The notes under the pieces were generated by a model. That model had not been told where the DNA came from. It was given only the letters and a program-made list of their open reading frames with translations, and did no database searches. Both the position numbers and the translations under genes were made by a program. From Dermanyssus gallinae (lineage: Eukaryota > Arthropoda > Arachnida > Mesostigmata > Dermanyssidae): DNA of 64,000 nt. Each line of letters opens with the position of its first letter. Within the stretch, counting starts at the first letter, position 1. Shown here piece by piece: positions 1-15,790 of the stretch. Location of the stretch: positions 496,001 through 560,000 of the forward strand of contig QVRM01006427.1 in NCBI GenBank assembly GCA_003439945.1, given 5' to 3'.

Positions 1-1035
1 TTTAAAAAAATCATTGCATGGATTCCTGATATAAGACGACTCTGTGCCGTTTCAACTCTAAGCGAACCTCAGCTGGGAAATCTCCACCCGCGAATGTCAA
101 ATTAACCTGTTCGGAGGTCGATACAATATTTATATTAGCGTCTTTTGTTTTCGTCCGTATTACTTTGGAAACCCCAAAGGGCCGTTGACCAGCCAAGATT
201 GTAGCCTCCGACATTGAGGGATGCACACCAGAGACTTTACCCTTCACTATGGACCGCCCTCCACTGATCCTCGCAGTACTTCTACGATGGCTAACTCCTG
301 AAGCGATAGTAGCGTGACTTTATGTTCTTCAGCTTCCACCACGATTAGAAACTCTCTGCTTCTTTTAAAACGCGGTTCTTCCATCTTTCCCCTATACGTG
401 CTTAGACGATTAAGTCGCACACATAATTGAAATGGAACTCTAATGAATTGTCTTCCGTTGAAAATATGACTGCCCTTTTGTTTTCCAAGACAACCTTTGG
501 CGCACGAGTTTGGGCACGAGACCGGGCCACCGTGATAAACTCCGATTCGTCCGCAACCTTCTCACCGTCCCGGCCGTCCTCGGTTGGCTCGCCAGTGACT
601 CCCATGGTCGCCGAGTAAGTTACTGCCTGTGAAATACGCCTATATTTGCTGCGAGTGTCTTACACGGGACTTGATGCGGCGCGCTTCCCGCATCCCGTCT
701 TTGGACGATGGGACGGACCGCCCGCATCGCTGATTGGTTCAACAATGCGTCCAGGCGCCTCTCCGTCCACATGCACGTAGCAGGTACGTCACGTTGCACC
801 ATCTACTCTTTTGTTGGTGTTCGTTGCATCGGCATGGCTAGCTGTTGCTGCGCCGCACCGGCATGTTTACAAACAAAGTACCGTTTGTTTACCATGCAAT
901 CGCAGGCCAGACAAAAAAAAAAGAATTCGATTGATAATAATAGTACTGGCATCCGGGGAAGAGGTAGTGGCAACAGCGGCGTCGATTATAAGAGTAGTGA
1001 TGATGACTGGTGCTGATGAAAGGACTAAAGTAAAG
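1..1035. other. Spacer without recognised gene
   Basis: I see no recognisable gene. Short open frames on both strands around 400-620 overlap each other and show no familiar domain. The stretch ends at a SINE. A splice-linked exon of an unknown gene cannot be excluded. Confidence 0.4.
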
Positions 1036-1212
1036 TTTTCGGGCTAACCCTCAGCCAAGATTTAACGTCCACGGAACTGTTTTTTACATTGCCTCATAGA
1101 CGGACCACTCCCATAAATACAAATGTGCAACGGTGGGACTCGAACCCGCGCACCTATGTGTCTCCTCCGGTTGCGAGGCGCAGGCTTAAGCCACCACACC
1201 ACCGGGCTCGAC
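1036..1212 (-). mobile_element. tRNA-derived SINE, copy 1
   Basis: The reverse strand reads a tRNA-like head beginning GTCGAGCCCGGTGGTG, then a pol III B-box-like GGGTTCGAGTCCCACC, then a body that includes ATTTATGGG and ends near GTTAGCCCGAAAA. The same unit recurs six more times in this window, once in the other orientation. This copy is full length but has small differences in the head (CTTAAG in place of the usual GCGAATGCA). It has no coding capacity. SINEs of this kind depend on a partner LINE for movement. Which LINE serves it is not visible here. Confidence 0.85.
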
Positions 1213-1714
1213 ATGATGAAAGGACTGTAGGTGATAGTTAGGTAGAGCTGGTAAAGAGAGAGCCAAACGTTGATGCTGCTGCTGATGGGTATTGATACAG
1301 CCGGTACTACAATGATGATGATGGTGTCGGATGGGCTGGCTCCAATGAAAATAACGGTAGAAGTGGGGATGCTAGGAGAGACGAAGTTGGCAACTATGAT
1401 GATAGTGTGGTGATGTTGAAGACGAGGTTAGAGTCATAAAGGCGGAGGTAGTGGCAAAAGGCGGAGACGATTCCCGTGGAAGTGAGTGGTCATGATGACT
1501 GTTTAAGTGGACACTGCTTCTAAATAATTTGTCCCGATGAACACTATAGATTTTCACGTTAATCGATTCCTATAGACTCACAGATGCTATGCTAACTGAT
1601 GCTTATGGATTTCCACACATCATTCTAAATTTAGGTCTGCACGCCCGCACCGTTTGAGAACAGGGACTTTTTGTTTTTGATGTTTTAACTGTTACAACAT
1701 GAATTGTTTTGCAG
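1213..1714. repeat. GATG-rich low-complexity spacer
   Basis: The stretch is rich in GATG, TGATGA and GTGG runs, for example around 1290-1330 and 1390-1460. No gene is recognised. It separates SINE copy 1 from the LINE fossil downstream. Confidence 0.4.
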
Positions 1715-2470
1715 ACAACTGCAAACTTCTTAGACCGAGATGCAGAAAAGTGGCTCTACGGAGTAACTGAGAAAGAATTGCAAAGCCCAGACTCGATGCA
1801 GTTTGTGTTTTGGAGAACACGAAGCCACCTGAAACTCATGTCCTCATACTGAAGCGCATGGAATTATTACAAAAATCGTTTCAAAATAGCATGGAGAAGC
1901 GCTTGGATGCCCCGTTAGTACAACTCTGCACACCCGTAGCCACATACAGACATCTGATAACTTTGGAAGCGCACTTGGTCCTCTGTAGTAAAAAATGGGA
2001 TCAAGATCAACGAGGCGACATCCAAACCTCAAAGACCCGAACCGCCAAAGGATGCAGCAGTAACAAGTGCCCCATCTGAGACCTTCGGAAATAATTTGAG
2101 CAAGCAGGACGTGCCGCTGCTGAAAGTGCGGGATGTAGTGCAATAAGTGATTTCAACGATTATGCCGATGTTGAAAGATATTATCGCGCAAACGGTGGCT
2201 AGAACCATTCAGGAAGTTATATTGACCATTCTTGGAGGGCTCATGGCTGCCCCGTTAGCCACTTCACCTATGCCGCAACCCATGACCAATGACGCTGTTG
2301 AAGTAGTATTAAAGAAGTGCTGATGACCAATGGCGCTGATAGCGCCAGACTTACACGACATGGCAGAAGCGCAGATCGTGCAACGACATCTTCCTCATGT
2401 TCCAAGTCGACCTGACATCTGAAGACAACAGTGAACAAGCCCCTTGCGTGCGAGAACCAGCAGATCCAGT

Positions 2471-2550
2471 AGTGGATGCGCGTATTCAGATAGTAATGTG
2501 GAACTGCAAGGGCAGGGTGTGTTAGATCCGCTTGGGGACGACGCATATAT

Positions 2551-2587
<37 letters not shown>

Positions 2588-3060
2588 GTGCGGTTAGGCC
2601 AAGCGGGGAAGTATCAGTTTTCGTTATACCATTGGTGGGAGATATGAGCGTGGAAATAGTAGCAGAAAATCTTATTGCAGTAACGTCATCTAAACTAAAA
2701 ATAGTGACCACATACGGGCAACCGGCGGAGACGGAGTAACCGAGGAAAGCTCCAATGATTATAGGAGGGAACTTTAATGCGAGATTAGACTAAATTAATT
2801 CGACAAGAACGGTAGCCTTGCTAGATTTACTGGATGAGATCGGCTGCTGGGTAGTCAACAGGGCGAATGTGTTTACATATGAATGCCATTATGGTTTGTC
2901 AGTCATTGACCTATTTGGTACAGATTTGGTCAGAAGGGACATAACATTTGCAGGGGAAAACAAGGAGGGTGCAGGACTCAGAAAACATATACAGATGGGC
3001 ATCTGGGTGAAAATTAACTCAAAAGCGAGGGAGGAGAGAAGGCTCACGAAGAAGGCTTAA
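2471..3060 (+). pseudogene. APE endonuclease remnant of LINE ORF2
   Basis: Translation begins with QIVMWNCKG, the usual opening of an apurinic-type LINE endonuclease. After a (TA)n interruption come TTYGQPAE, GGNFNARLD (family form GGDFNARxG) and LLDLLDEIG, followed by VIDLFGTDLV, which matches the SxIDLxF region. In the active family this domain nicks target DNA to prime reverse transcription. Here the aspartate of GGDFN is replaced by Asn and the frame is broken several times, so it should be inactive. It is in line with the RT remnant downstream and clearly belongs to the same element. Confidence 0.65.
2554..2583. repeat. (TA)n microsatellite inside LINE
   Basis: About 15 TA units interrupt the endonuclease remnant of the LINE. 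The flanking LINE sequence continues on both sides, so the tract arose or expanded after insertion. Confidence 0.9.
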
Positions 3061-3599
3061 CGGTAATATCTTATTACAAGGGCTTAACAGGGTACTCTCG
3101 GTGCCAGAGGTAATCCAGATAGATTGCTATGAACGCAGCCTGGTAGGCTTATTAAATTCTGCACTGCTGCCAGTGCAGAAGAGAAGCGAAAGACCTTAGT
3201 TTAACGAGCGGTGCAGGGTAGCCAAGCAGGCCAATAAATTGATGCGGGAATACGTGAAAACCGTTCTGATTATGCGGCAGTTGGCTTCGTTGGTTAAACG
3301 GTTGGTTTAGACATCTAAGAATAAGGAAGAAAAGCAAAGGTACTGGAAAAAGAAAAAGTAGGCAGCAATAAGGGAGGCCACATACATGGCTGAGGCGGAA
3401 GGGGTGGAGGCAATGTTCAGTAGAGACGGGCATGCTAGTCGAATAATTTGGGAGGATATTGGCCGGGTCAGATACAACCCCGAAAGCGCTGCTAGAATAT
3501 AAAGGTCCCTGGCATCAAACTACAGAAAAAGCTAGGGTCTGGATAATAAGGGCAATCACTCTTGGGAAAGTGATGGAAACAATCGGCATAGCACCGCAA

Positions 3600-4925
3600 G
3601 GAAAACGCACGGAAATGATTTGATAAGGGATGAACACATGAAAGATGTCCTAGTTCTCGCGCCATGCTGGAAAGCTCTATTCAATAAATGCTTAGGCACT
3701 GGGGAAGTTCCACAAGCCTGGAGGGAAGCGACCTCAATTTTATCAGATTTAGGAAAGGAAGGTCAGCTCACTCAGCAATTGGGAAGCTGCTTGAAGCAAT
3801 CTGGGATGCGCTGTCCAGGCTGAAAAGTTGCCTATATGCTGGGTTCGTAGATTTAAAGGCGGCGTTTGACATTGCACCAAGTGATAAGATAGTTGAAGAG
3901 CTGGCTGAAATGGGAGTGCCGGGGTAATGCTGAGGTTGCTCATCAGAATCTTAAAACAAAACACAGTGCTGATTGACAATGGGATTGGTATTGCAAGCGA
4001 GGTAATTCAAACCACAGGTATCGTGCAGGGCAATGGACTGAGTCCTGAACGCATAAGGACGAGCTGAACCCGAGAGTGGACCAAAATTTTACTGTACGCA
4101 GATGTTGTAGTAATCGTTAGTTTCAATTTTTTCAATGTGAAACAAGCCATGGATTGACTAGTTACATTCGTGGATGAAAAGAGCTTAAAGGTTAATTGGG
4201 AAAAGACTGTAGCCATGAAATTTCGAAGAAGAGGCCGTCTGGCCAGAAGTAATGGGGGCTGAAAATCAGGGAAAAGGAATTAAAATTTGTAAATACATTT
4301 TCATACCTAGAGCTCACCTTATCCCCAAAGAGCAGCAGCTTTCCATCACACATCCAGGAGAGAGTCAGGAAGGCCACCATCGCAGCTGCGGCAATTAAAT
4401 GCCCACATATGATTTTGGTTCATGCAGCAGTCGCTCTGTTTGGGATACAGATAGCATTCATCGCGACATATGGTATTTCAATAATATGGGATAAAGTGGG
4501 AGTGGACGAGATAAGGTTTTTCTTTCTAAAGAGGGTTTTTGCGCTTTCAAATAGTTGCAGAAATAGGGTGATCTACGTGTTGGAAGGTGGCCCACTGCTG
4601 ACAGAGAATCTGCAAAAACGATGGAATCTAAAGAAAACGTGCATCTTTGACATTGATATGCGGAATTAGCAAACCAAAATTAGTGAGGTAGACATAGGAA
4701 TTTATGGGTCAGCAGCAATGAGGAGCAGTGGGTGGAGGGCTTGCTGGATAAAATATCGCCATTTAGCTACGGCCTTTGCAGTACACGGATTTCATCACGT
4801 TCTGTGCAACGTGGAGGCTTTCCACGAAGAACAGGACGATTGTCCATGCAAACAATGCTGGAGTAAATGTGATAGATACCACGCCGCGGTATGTCCGGCG
4901 GTTCGGTCTATAGCACAGTAGAACT
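3600..4925 (+). pseudogene. Reverse transcriptase remnant of LINE ORF2
   Basis: RT motifs appear in the right order but in different frames. They are VPQAWREATSI at about 3707, LYAGFVDLKAAFD (motif A, Asp kept) at about 3832-3872, TTGIVQGNGLSP (motif B) at about 4012-4047 and LLYADVVVIV (motif C) at about 4088-4117. The usual YADD is YADV, so a catalytic aspartate is lost. Further on are VNWEKTVAMKFRRRGR and a thumb-like stretch (TYGISIIWDKVGVDEIRFFFLKR). The tail has CPCKQCWSKC followed by HAAVC, a knuckle-like arrangement. This is a dead polymerase. It reverse-transcribed the element's RNA when active. Confidence 0.7.
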
Positions 4926-4980
4926 GGCAAAACGCTAGATTGATTGTTGTGTCGAAACACTATGATGTAACATAAACACA

Positions 4981-8500
<3,520 letters not shown>

Positions 8501-9114
8501 AAACTATATGTGGGTCTGTATTAGGAAAGAGAATGTGTCATTTTGTTTATTGCTGCGGTGCAAGTGTTGCACTTGCACGTCCTTTTCTGGTTTGCGTCTT
8601 CAACGTTGCGTCTCTTCTTCGAGCTCTCGTTGAGCAGCGTGTGAGCAGACCTGCTCGTTGTGTCAGTATTATCTGTACTATCCGGAGGCGTCGCGGTGCA
8701 GAACGTGGCCCGTTCGTACTCATTCGACTAACCGCATCACTGTGCCTTTTGTTATTACGGCGCTGGCGATGAACTGCTGAGACAGATGGACATTGCGGCG
8801 GTTCCGCGGTGCAGGCACAAGACGCCCACATGTTTGTGATTAGATAGGATCATGATTATTATCAGATTTCTTTTTCGTGTCATACAATATGTATGTGGGG
8901 CACATATACGGAAGCTTAGCTATGCCAAATTATTATCAGATTATCCCACACAGTTGGGACCTGGACTTGCCTCCGCCTCCTCCTTCTCCGATGTTCCCTC
9001 CGAAAAGCAGCAGAATTGGAACTACGAGTTTGAACTTTTCAGACATGCACAGTCTGCAACTGCACCGCTACACAAAATCAACAACAGCAACAGTAGCAGA
9101 CCACTCAAAAAAAT
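8501..9114. other. Spacer, moderately GC-rich
   Basis: Overlapping open frames on both strands (for example 8533-8772 plus and 8547-8831 minus) have no recognisable domain. I cannot support a gene. Confidence 0.35.
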
Positions 9115-9302
9115 CCTTTCGGGGCTGACTCTCAATCAAGATTGAACGTCCATGGGACTGCTTTTCGCATTGCTTCATAGACGGACAACCCCCATAAATA
9201 CAAATCGGTGCAGCGGTGGGACTCGAACCCGCGCACCTATCTAGTTTCTCCTCCGGTTGTGAGGCGCAGGCGAATGCACCCACCACGCCACCGGGCTTGA
9301 CT
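9115..9302 (-). mobile_element. tRNA-derived SINE, copy 2
   Basis: The whole unit is present on the minus strand. Its head ends at TCAAGCCCGGTGGCG, with a B-box-like GGGTTCGAGTCCCACC, body and terminal CAGCCCCGAAAGG. A TAGT insertion and GTGCATTCG lie inside the head. It follows the same layout as the other copies. Confidence 0.85.
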
Positions 9303-10206
9303 AGCAGACGACTCGTCGCCCGTCAACTTGCTCGTCGCGGCCAAATCGACGACGCACGCGCAATCAAGTACAGAGAATACAATAGTCTAAATCAAAGGAG
9401 AGCTACTTTTTGGATTTGGCCGCTGAATTTCGAGTTTTGGATGTCTCGAAATGACACGGCCTGTGTCATGCTTTTGACGCGACAAGCCAAGCCCAGTAGC
9501 TGTGGTGGCAAACTCGTAATTTGCTGACAGACCCAGTGAGAAAACCCACAGCAAAAATTTGGCAGTCTGAACTGATGAACCGCGCACACTAAATCCTATA
9601 TAGAGGACCATAACGTTACCTCAGCGGGCCAACGTGGATAGAAAGGAGGAAGACGCTTCTTCCTATGGCCGCGCCAAGATGCGCTGTGGAACCGAACATG
9701 CAGTATGTTGAAGTCGTCACCAGCGAAATTGCTCGATCAGTTGAGCCACCCAACATTACGCCAGTTAACGCGCACGAATGAGTACCTCTGTCAATCTTCA
9801 CTAGACTTATTTAAGGAAAACGTGAAAGCAATAAATACTAACTTTTAAGACGTCGCAATGTTCTTTTTTTACTCTAAATGCAATCGCAGTTGATATTTTT
9901 GGATCTGACCTTATTTATTCACTCTGGCAATTATACACTATCGCATGCCTATTATTATTATTCAAGGTTTGGCTTATGAAGTGATTGATTCTACGTTACG
10001 GTTATTTAGTTTAATAGTATAAATATTATTTTATGATGGCCTACAAAAAAGTCAGCACGGCGACTGTCCTTGTGCTGGCTGGCACAATCCCCTGAAATCC
10101 GACGAACATCGTCGCTTCTGGGCGGAACCGACAAACAAGAAAAATGAATAAAACGTTGGTCTCTTGACAGAATGAATGAGACACCATATCGGACGGGGCA
10201 TTTGGG
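9303..10206. other. Spacer without recognised gene
   Basis: No domain is seen in the short frames of either strand. The 10,006-10,335 minus frame overlaps the repeat annotated at 10,207-10,285 and is probably repeat-derived. Confidence 0.35.
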
Positions 10207-10285
10207 GCTCGAGTGAGGGTCCTGATTCCAGCGGGATGGACCATAACTGGTTTTTAGTGGATTGGGGTCCCACACTATCGGCCCA
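10207..10285 (-). repeat. Repeat shared with 36.05 kb
   Basis: The minus strand reads GTGGGCCGATAGTGTGGGAC followed by CCCAATCCACTAAAAACCAG. A very similar stretch lies on the plus strand at about 36,053-36,105. The source element is unknown; it may be a LINE or SINE tail. Confidence 0.55.
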
Positions 10286-10371
10286 CATTTGCAGCTGAGC
10301 TTTCCTGTCGTGGTGTCCGCGTGTGCAAACCGCATTTTTCAGTTCTACCCCTAAAAATAGGAAGTTGAAAC

Positions 10372-10480
10372 TTTTGTGCTCCTATGTCGGGCAACATCAC
10401 CAGTGTCACAAATTTTCGTAATATCACTCTTATTACAAAACAAGACTTCTTAGAGACAGTATTTCATTGGAAAAATATAT
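10372..10480 (+). repeat. Solo fragment of foldback element arm
   Basis: The stretch CCTATGTCGGGCAACATCAC through CAAAACAAGACTTC and on to TTGGAAAAATAT closely matches 25,362-25,472, which is the right arm of the long foldback at 24,651-25,524. This copy lacks the terminal inverted repeat, so it is a fragment. Confidence 0.75.
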
Positions 10481-10849
10481 TTAAGGAATAGTAACAGCCT
10501 CATGTCAGATTGATTACATCATGTTTTATTGTTTTATTCTTACAAACCCTGTCGTATGCATGTGCCTTAATAATTCACGGTTCTCATTCAAGCACCGTTT
10601 ACCGGCCTGGAAACCCCATTGACTAACAATAGTAAATAGTGGAAGGAGTTTGAGGAAGAATAGTCTGTAATTGTATATTTTTTGGTACTCACACTTCTTA
10701 TGCTAGAGATAATAAAGCTTTCATTGTATACATATAAATATAACTAAACTCCAATATATATAGCGCTAGCAGAATTATTTACATAAGATAAATGCATTCT
10801 ATAATGAGAATTTTATCTTATTTGCTGATATCAGAAGTAACAATTGTCG

Positions 10850-10899
<50 letters not shown>

Positions 10900-11210
10900 G
10901 CGCGTACGCAATCAAGAGTAAGTTATGACCTAGTTTAATAGGTTGTTCTTTATTTTTCCAAATATATTCATCAATGATATTTTTATATTAGGAACTGCTA
11001 CACATATGTATATAGCAATCCTTGCTTAATTTATTGTCGGCGGCACGCGAATTATATATATGTATATATATACATATATATACATAGGGCAGCAATTGTT
11101 ACTTCTGGTATAAATAGAATAAAAATACATTATAGAATGCATATATATATTTTTTTTATTTATTCACACATTATAATTTAGAAGAATATATATAATGCTT
11201 CACGGCGTTG
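10481..11210. other. AT-rich spacer
   Basis: The stretch holds a (TA)n tract at about 10,853-10,898 and smaller TATATA tracts near 11,055-11,090. No gene is recognised. Confidence 0.5.
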
Positions 11211-11253
11211 CTGCTCGTGGACCTAGTTGCTCCTTGTGTGCGTCGTAGCCGCT

Positions 11254-12072
11254 CTATCGCTCACGCCCGTGAGGAAGTCCTGCCCGCCCCCTGGCGCAAA
11301 GGTCCGGGTCCATCCAGTCTCTCATAGTTCTGAGCACTGAGGTCGCGTTACCTCTTTGGATCTCCAGGGACAGTCGCTGGGAGAAGAAGGCGTGCGCCCT
11401 CTTGTCCATCGTCGCCTGCCGTAACGCGTCGCCAACCCGAGAGATCAATGTTACCGTGAGGGGCCCAGGGCGAATGGCGAAAGTTGGTGCGCCCGACTTA
11501 GGTCCGCATACTTTTTTATCTTTGATGTCTCAGCTCGCGAAACGGCAGTCCCCGGGCGGGACGCGCCAGGACCGACAAGGGAAGGGGTCAGAGAGTCGGT
11601 CACCGTCGCATCCCACACCAGGGAGCGACCCTTATAGAAGGGTATCAAAGTCATACCGTCGGGGCGCTTACCGTCGTCTCTTGAAAGCCCAGGTGGTTCC
11701 AGGACGCAGGGAATCCCCGCCCTCCGCAGCGATCTTGCAAGCATCTCATTGAGGGCAGTGTCTTGGGCGCCGGCCCGCTGCGTGAGCGCAAGACAGGCCG
11801 TGTCTGGCGAGTCGTCCGACGGGCTCGCCACAAAAGCATCTGTGTGGCTCAACCAAATCAGCCCCCAATCTCAGGCCAACGCATATCCGGGTGGATTGGT
11901 CATCAAGGCGGGTACCCAGTGAGTCAGCGGGTAGTGCATGCAACCAGTCGCTTGCTCCTGGGCGAGCGACAGCTAGAAGGCGTGCCTTGTCCTGGTTATC
12001 CCCGCATTCTTCAAGCAGCGAACTAAGCGAAGCTTCATGGGCCTTCTCGGCCCAGGCCCTCTGGCAGACCAA
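11254..12072 (-). pseudogene. Knuckle plus RPD...WD endonuclease-like tail, copy A
   Basis: Three overlapping frames carry GLRLGADLVEPHRCFCG, then HGLSC, then ARSLRRAGIPCVLEPPGLS, KRPDGMTLIPF and LVWDATVTDSL, ending with RLSLEIQRGNATSVL. The arrangement of RPD, about 15 residues, then D recalls the PD-(D/E)xK restriction-like endonucleases at the C terminus of R2/R4-type elements. That assignment is inference. The frame is broken near 11,750 and 11,450. Confidence 0.6.
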
Positions 12073-13226
12073 GGCCGCCCATAGACGTGGGGAGGGCCGC
12101 CTGGCGCACCCCTCGTGGTCGTAAGTTAAGACTCAGCACCGTCTGTAGGGCCTCCATCACCTGGTCGTCGAATGGTTGGAGAAGATGGTTCAAATCGCCT
12201 GAGCAGTCTATGGACCGTAAAATATGTACGATGCGGCACGCGGAGAACGACGAGCGAAGCAGGTAGAGTCCCTGGTGGGCTCCAACAAGCGGAAGACGTT
12301 CCTGCATCGCCCACAATCTGTCCATCAAGGAGTCGAGTTGTCCCGTCAACGCAGATGGCAGAACCGGTGCGCCAAGAAGGTTTATTTCGTGGTCAGCCAC
12401 GACTCTACACCCCGGTAGCAGCTCGAGCAAGGCCCTTAATGAGGGGTCGTCTGGGTCTGTCCCCGGAGCGAACACCTCGCATTTGGCCATGTTCAGCACC
12501 AGACCACTGACTGCCTCGAAAGCAAGGACTCTGCGCACCTCATCGAGCAAGGACACCATCGGTCCACCAAGTGTGCCATCGTCTACCAAGCGTTGAATGG
12601 CACTTAAACGGAGTTAACCAGCTCACGTATCCCCAGGCTGAATAGGGCCGGTACGGTAATACAGCAGGGCCCCAAGGGGCCCTGCTGTATGCCGGATGCC
12701 GAAAATAACGTCTCGGCGCCAAACAACAGGACCGATGGCTTTTTGTACGCGTGTTCTACTTAGGTGAAGAGTTCCGGGACTGTATCCCGAACCGCACGAA
12801 GGAGGTGATCCCTACGGATGGTGTTGAATGCATTGCGAAAATCCAACTTTAGGAGTGCCGTACCGGGGGACTTGATTGCATAAAGGCTCTTGCTGCATGT
12901 ACGGCAGTCTCCGTTCCGCCCGCCATGCCAAATCCCAGCTGGTGCGGGCCAAGTTGTTCCATAATAAGTTCTTTGGCCTCGCGGCAGGCTACCTTTGCTG
13001 CGATCCTCCGTAACGTAAGAGAGCAGGCAATGGGGCGAATTGACGCGTCTTTTTTGCGCAGTGCGAATAGGTTGGCGCCGAACACAATCGCCCTGACCTC
13101 AGCCGGCAGTCGGCCCCATCTCAGGACGTTCATCACTCTGGCAAGTGATGCGGCCAGTCTCCCGGCCACCGGTCCGATGCCGGGGGAACGGAGATCCCTT
13201 AGATGGCGCGGGCGAATATAATACAT
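12035..13226 (-). pseudogene. RT domain of LINE copy A
   Basis: Two main open blocks (13,226-12,849 and 12,589-12,035) together give fingers, palm and thumb of a non-LTR reverse transcriptase. The Asp pair of motif C survives in the form LVDD, where the sister copy has YLDD. Motif A (LDFRNAFNTIRRD) lies in a different frame between the blocks. The match to the sister copy continues through LLPGCRVVADHEINLLGAPV. The domain once made cDNA from the element's RNA at the target site. Confidence 0.75.
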
Positions 13227-14894
13227 ATAATAGGCGAATAGAATACATATATATTACGTAAATAATTCTGCTAGCGCTGTTGTCGATCAATTTTTGAGCA
13301 AACATTTCTTTATATTTTGTATATGCGTAGCAGTTCCTGGAAAGAAGAATTTCATATATAGTATATATATATATATATATATATATGAATCAACAACTTC
13401 AAGCACTCTAAATTTTGCCACCAGACCGAAATCGCTAAAGTCTTCCGGCTGTCTTTTGCTTAGAAGCGTCATTCGGTACCGTTGTCGTTGTACATGCCGT
13501 AGTAGAATGCGTAGCAGGCACCACCATTTTTAATTTGATAATCGATCAGTGAGCTTTGCCGCGTGCCGCCCTACAGAGGGCTTCGAGGGCCAGCTCTCAA
13601 CAAGCGAGGGCTCTCGCGCGGACACTGTTTCAAGGTCGGGCGAACTCCTTCGCACTTGTGTCGAAGCAGTGCCTGCCCCTCAAAGACCCCAAAAGCCCCT
13701 CCGCCCTGCTAACGAGGGGACACGACACATACCACCTCGGAGGCGGTCCGGCGTCAAGTTGCACGACTCGTAAAGAACTCGAAATCCGAGAAGCTCGCGC
13801 GAACGGGTTCGGATAGCAGCGTTGATTAAACAAGCACGCGCCGCGGCCACCGAGATGGAGAGGTTAGAGCGACATTCGCAAAGGCGAACTGACCGAACCG
13901 CTCGCGCCGTCGAAAGGCGATCGAAGACCACCTCGACCACGGAAATTGCTCGGTATTCATAAGCTTGTTCATTATACGAGATGGTTGGGCAACACGGCCT
14001 TCAGTATTCTTTACAGATGCGCAAAGACTTCGGGGGGGGGGGTGCGGGTGAGCGCATACATGGGTTGCGTAGACCACCCCTAACTCCGAACCTCTCTATG
14101 GAGCGTTTCATTTTCGCCCGCCCGATGACTGATGATCGATCAAACGACATCCTGCGCTATCACTAGTGCACCTCCAGGTTCCGCAACGAGTTTCGAGGAA
14201 TTCACAATGAACTAACTACCAAACTCGAGTTCTCTTGGAATGACACGATTAGGCTGGACGCGTCATCTGGCGTTGATCCATCGAACAGAATGGAGTTAAC
14301 AAAATTTTGTGGAGTAGACTCTACGGCGAAGGTCTAACGTAACGGCTCAGGGCGCGCGTGTCAGATACAGAAAATGGAATGGTTGATATCTACTAATATC
14401 ATTGTTGGGTTGATATTGACAAAACCTTTGAGCTGAAATAGCATGCAGTGGACTGCCCGGCACTTACACAGCGCTATTTTCATTATCTCGCTCTCTCGCA
14501 GGAGCGGTAAACAACGCGATGCAGATAACAACAATTGTATTGACTTCCGCTGAGTGAAATACGTAATGCTGATATAAATCGAATCAGAGCTATAAGGCTG
14601 GACTCGAGTTCAGTGTGCCTTTAGTGAGCGTTTGCATGTTCGTAGATGGATATCGATAGGGGCACAAAACGTATTTGCTCCTAACACTCAAGATATCATA
14701 CTTCAATTGAACGTATTTCTTCATCTCCTGCTAGTTGAAGAGACAAAAAAATATTCGACGACACAGAGATATTCTTGAACAAAATTCGAAATCACATGTC
14801 TGCATTGCCATCATTAGGTTCATATGCTAGCGATGATAAACTATATATCTAAAATTTAAATTACTATAACATCACCTTGAATTATTATTTTTTA

Positions 14895-14964
<70 letters not shown>

Positions 14965-15389
14965 TCAGTTATTACAATGCAAATTATTATAAAAATCTAT
15001 CTCTCATAAAATTATGTCTTCATTTAATACATGAGAATAGCACCCAAAAGTTGCAAAAGCGTTTTCTTCTTACACGTCGAGGGATAGACGTTGCTAGGGT
15101 AATTGCTTAGCTCTGGGTTTACATAAACTAGGTAGACGATCGCAGGCATCCTCAAAATGCGGTCCTCGATAATATTTAGGTTTTAATCATTTATTGCTAT
15201 TAATTGTCCCTAAGGAGTCGATCCATGATCGGTTATATATACATAAATATAGGCATGTTTTGAATCTTACTGCAACCGTCTAAACAAAGTCCAATTACAA
15301 AAGGACATTGATGATTTAGCCAAGAAGGTCAACAACGCACTAACGACCAGATCTTAACAGCGCATCATTGTAGCCTTTCATTAATTTTT
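13227..15389. other. Spacer with (TA)n and unassigned frames
   Basis: A (TA)n tract lies at about 13,360-13,386 and a longer one at 14,897-14,963. Between 13,550 and 14,080 open frames occur on both strands in moderately GC-rich DNA, but none has a domain I recognise. A (G)n run of about ten lies near 14,033-14,042. Confidence 0.4.
14897..14963. repeat. (TA)n microsatellite
   Basis: About 33 uninterrupted TA units. Confidence 0.95.
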
Positions 15390-15790
15390 ATTTATATAAC
15401 ATCGCTATGTTAGCACTTTGGAATAGACAATTGTTTCCGCGCGAACGTGTGATCACGGGTTCTCTAACCCAGAGTTAGACCGGTTTAACAATGTGCCCCG
15501 AACAGACGCTGCATTTCCTCGTTAAATGTCGAGCGACAGCCTCTGACGCAAGGATTCGGATGTTCTCGAGTCTTTTGTCGAAAGATTAAGGCTTCAACCT
15601 ACGCGCTGAATCAGCTTGAGCGTAAGGCGGGCCTGCAGCTCCCATAGTCTCGAACGCTAACGGACCAAATTCTTGCGGATAATCCACACTGGAATATTTT
15701 CTGCATTTGTTAGCCTCAGCTAACCTGGAAGCATGACCTGCTCGGCCCGCACCTGCACCGACCATCGGAGAGGCTGATGAGTCGGTTAAT
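15390..15790 (+). repeat. Dispersed repeat, copy 1 (second copy in MVK intron)
   Basis: This stretch, from TTTATATAAC and GTTAGCAC through CGAACAGACGCTGCATTTCC, CTACGCGCTGAATCAGCTTG and TTTTCTGCATTTGTTAGCCT, aligns in order with 61,950-62,330. One frame reads EQTLHFLVKC followed by DARIRMFSSLL, reminiscent of the Cys-rich end of a LINE ORF. The family is not identified. Confidence 0.75.

Larger units (their letters stand above)
1715..4980 (+). mobile_element. Decayed APE-type LINE
   Basis: This is a non-LTR retrotransposon fossil on the plus strand. From 5' to 3' it shows a possible ORF1 remnant (about 1800-2400), an endonuclease part (from about 2471), a reverse transcriptase part (about 3600-4660) and a Cys/His knuckle near 4836-4895. 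Many stops and frame changes break it, and a (TA)n tract at 2554-2583 interrupts the endonuclease. The outer limits are estimates, because neither a poly(A) tail nor a target-site duplication was found. The clade (I, Jockey or relatives) is not settled. Only the order endonuclease, RT, knuckle is reasonably clear. Confidence 0.65.
11211..13226 (-). mobile_element. Decayed LINE with C-terminal endonuclease-like motif, copy A
   Basis: This is a 5'-truncated non-LTR retrotransposon on the minus strand. It belongs to the same family as the element at 17.2-19.8 kb. In coding order it shows the RT fingers (FALRKKDASIRPIACS near 13,050), GPHQLGFGMAGGTETAVHAA (near 12,940), LDFRNAFNTIRRD (near 12,820), QGPLGP-like (near 12,670) and the catalytic LVDDGTLGG (near 12,570). 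Then come a thumb region, a Cys/His knuckle (CFCGEPVGRLARHGLSC near 11,815) and KRPDGMTLIPF...LVWDATVTD (near 11,640). The tail contains RLSLEIQRGNATSVL. Several frame changes make it non-functional as it stands. Confidence 0.75.

Noticed and set aside
1036..1212. A functional tRNA gene
   Set aside because: The tRNA-like part has a good B box but is one of seven dispersed copies with a common non-tRNA body, and a full cloverleaf is not apparent; it is a SINE head.
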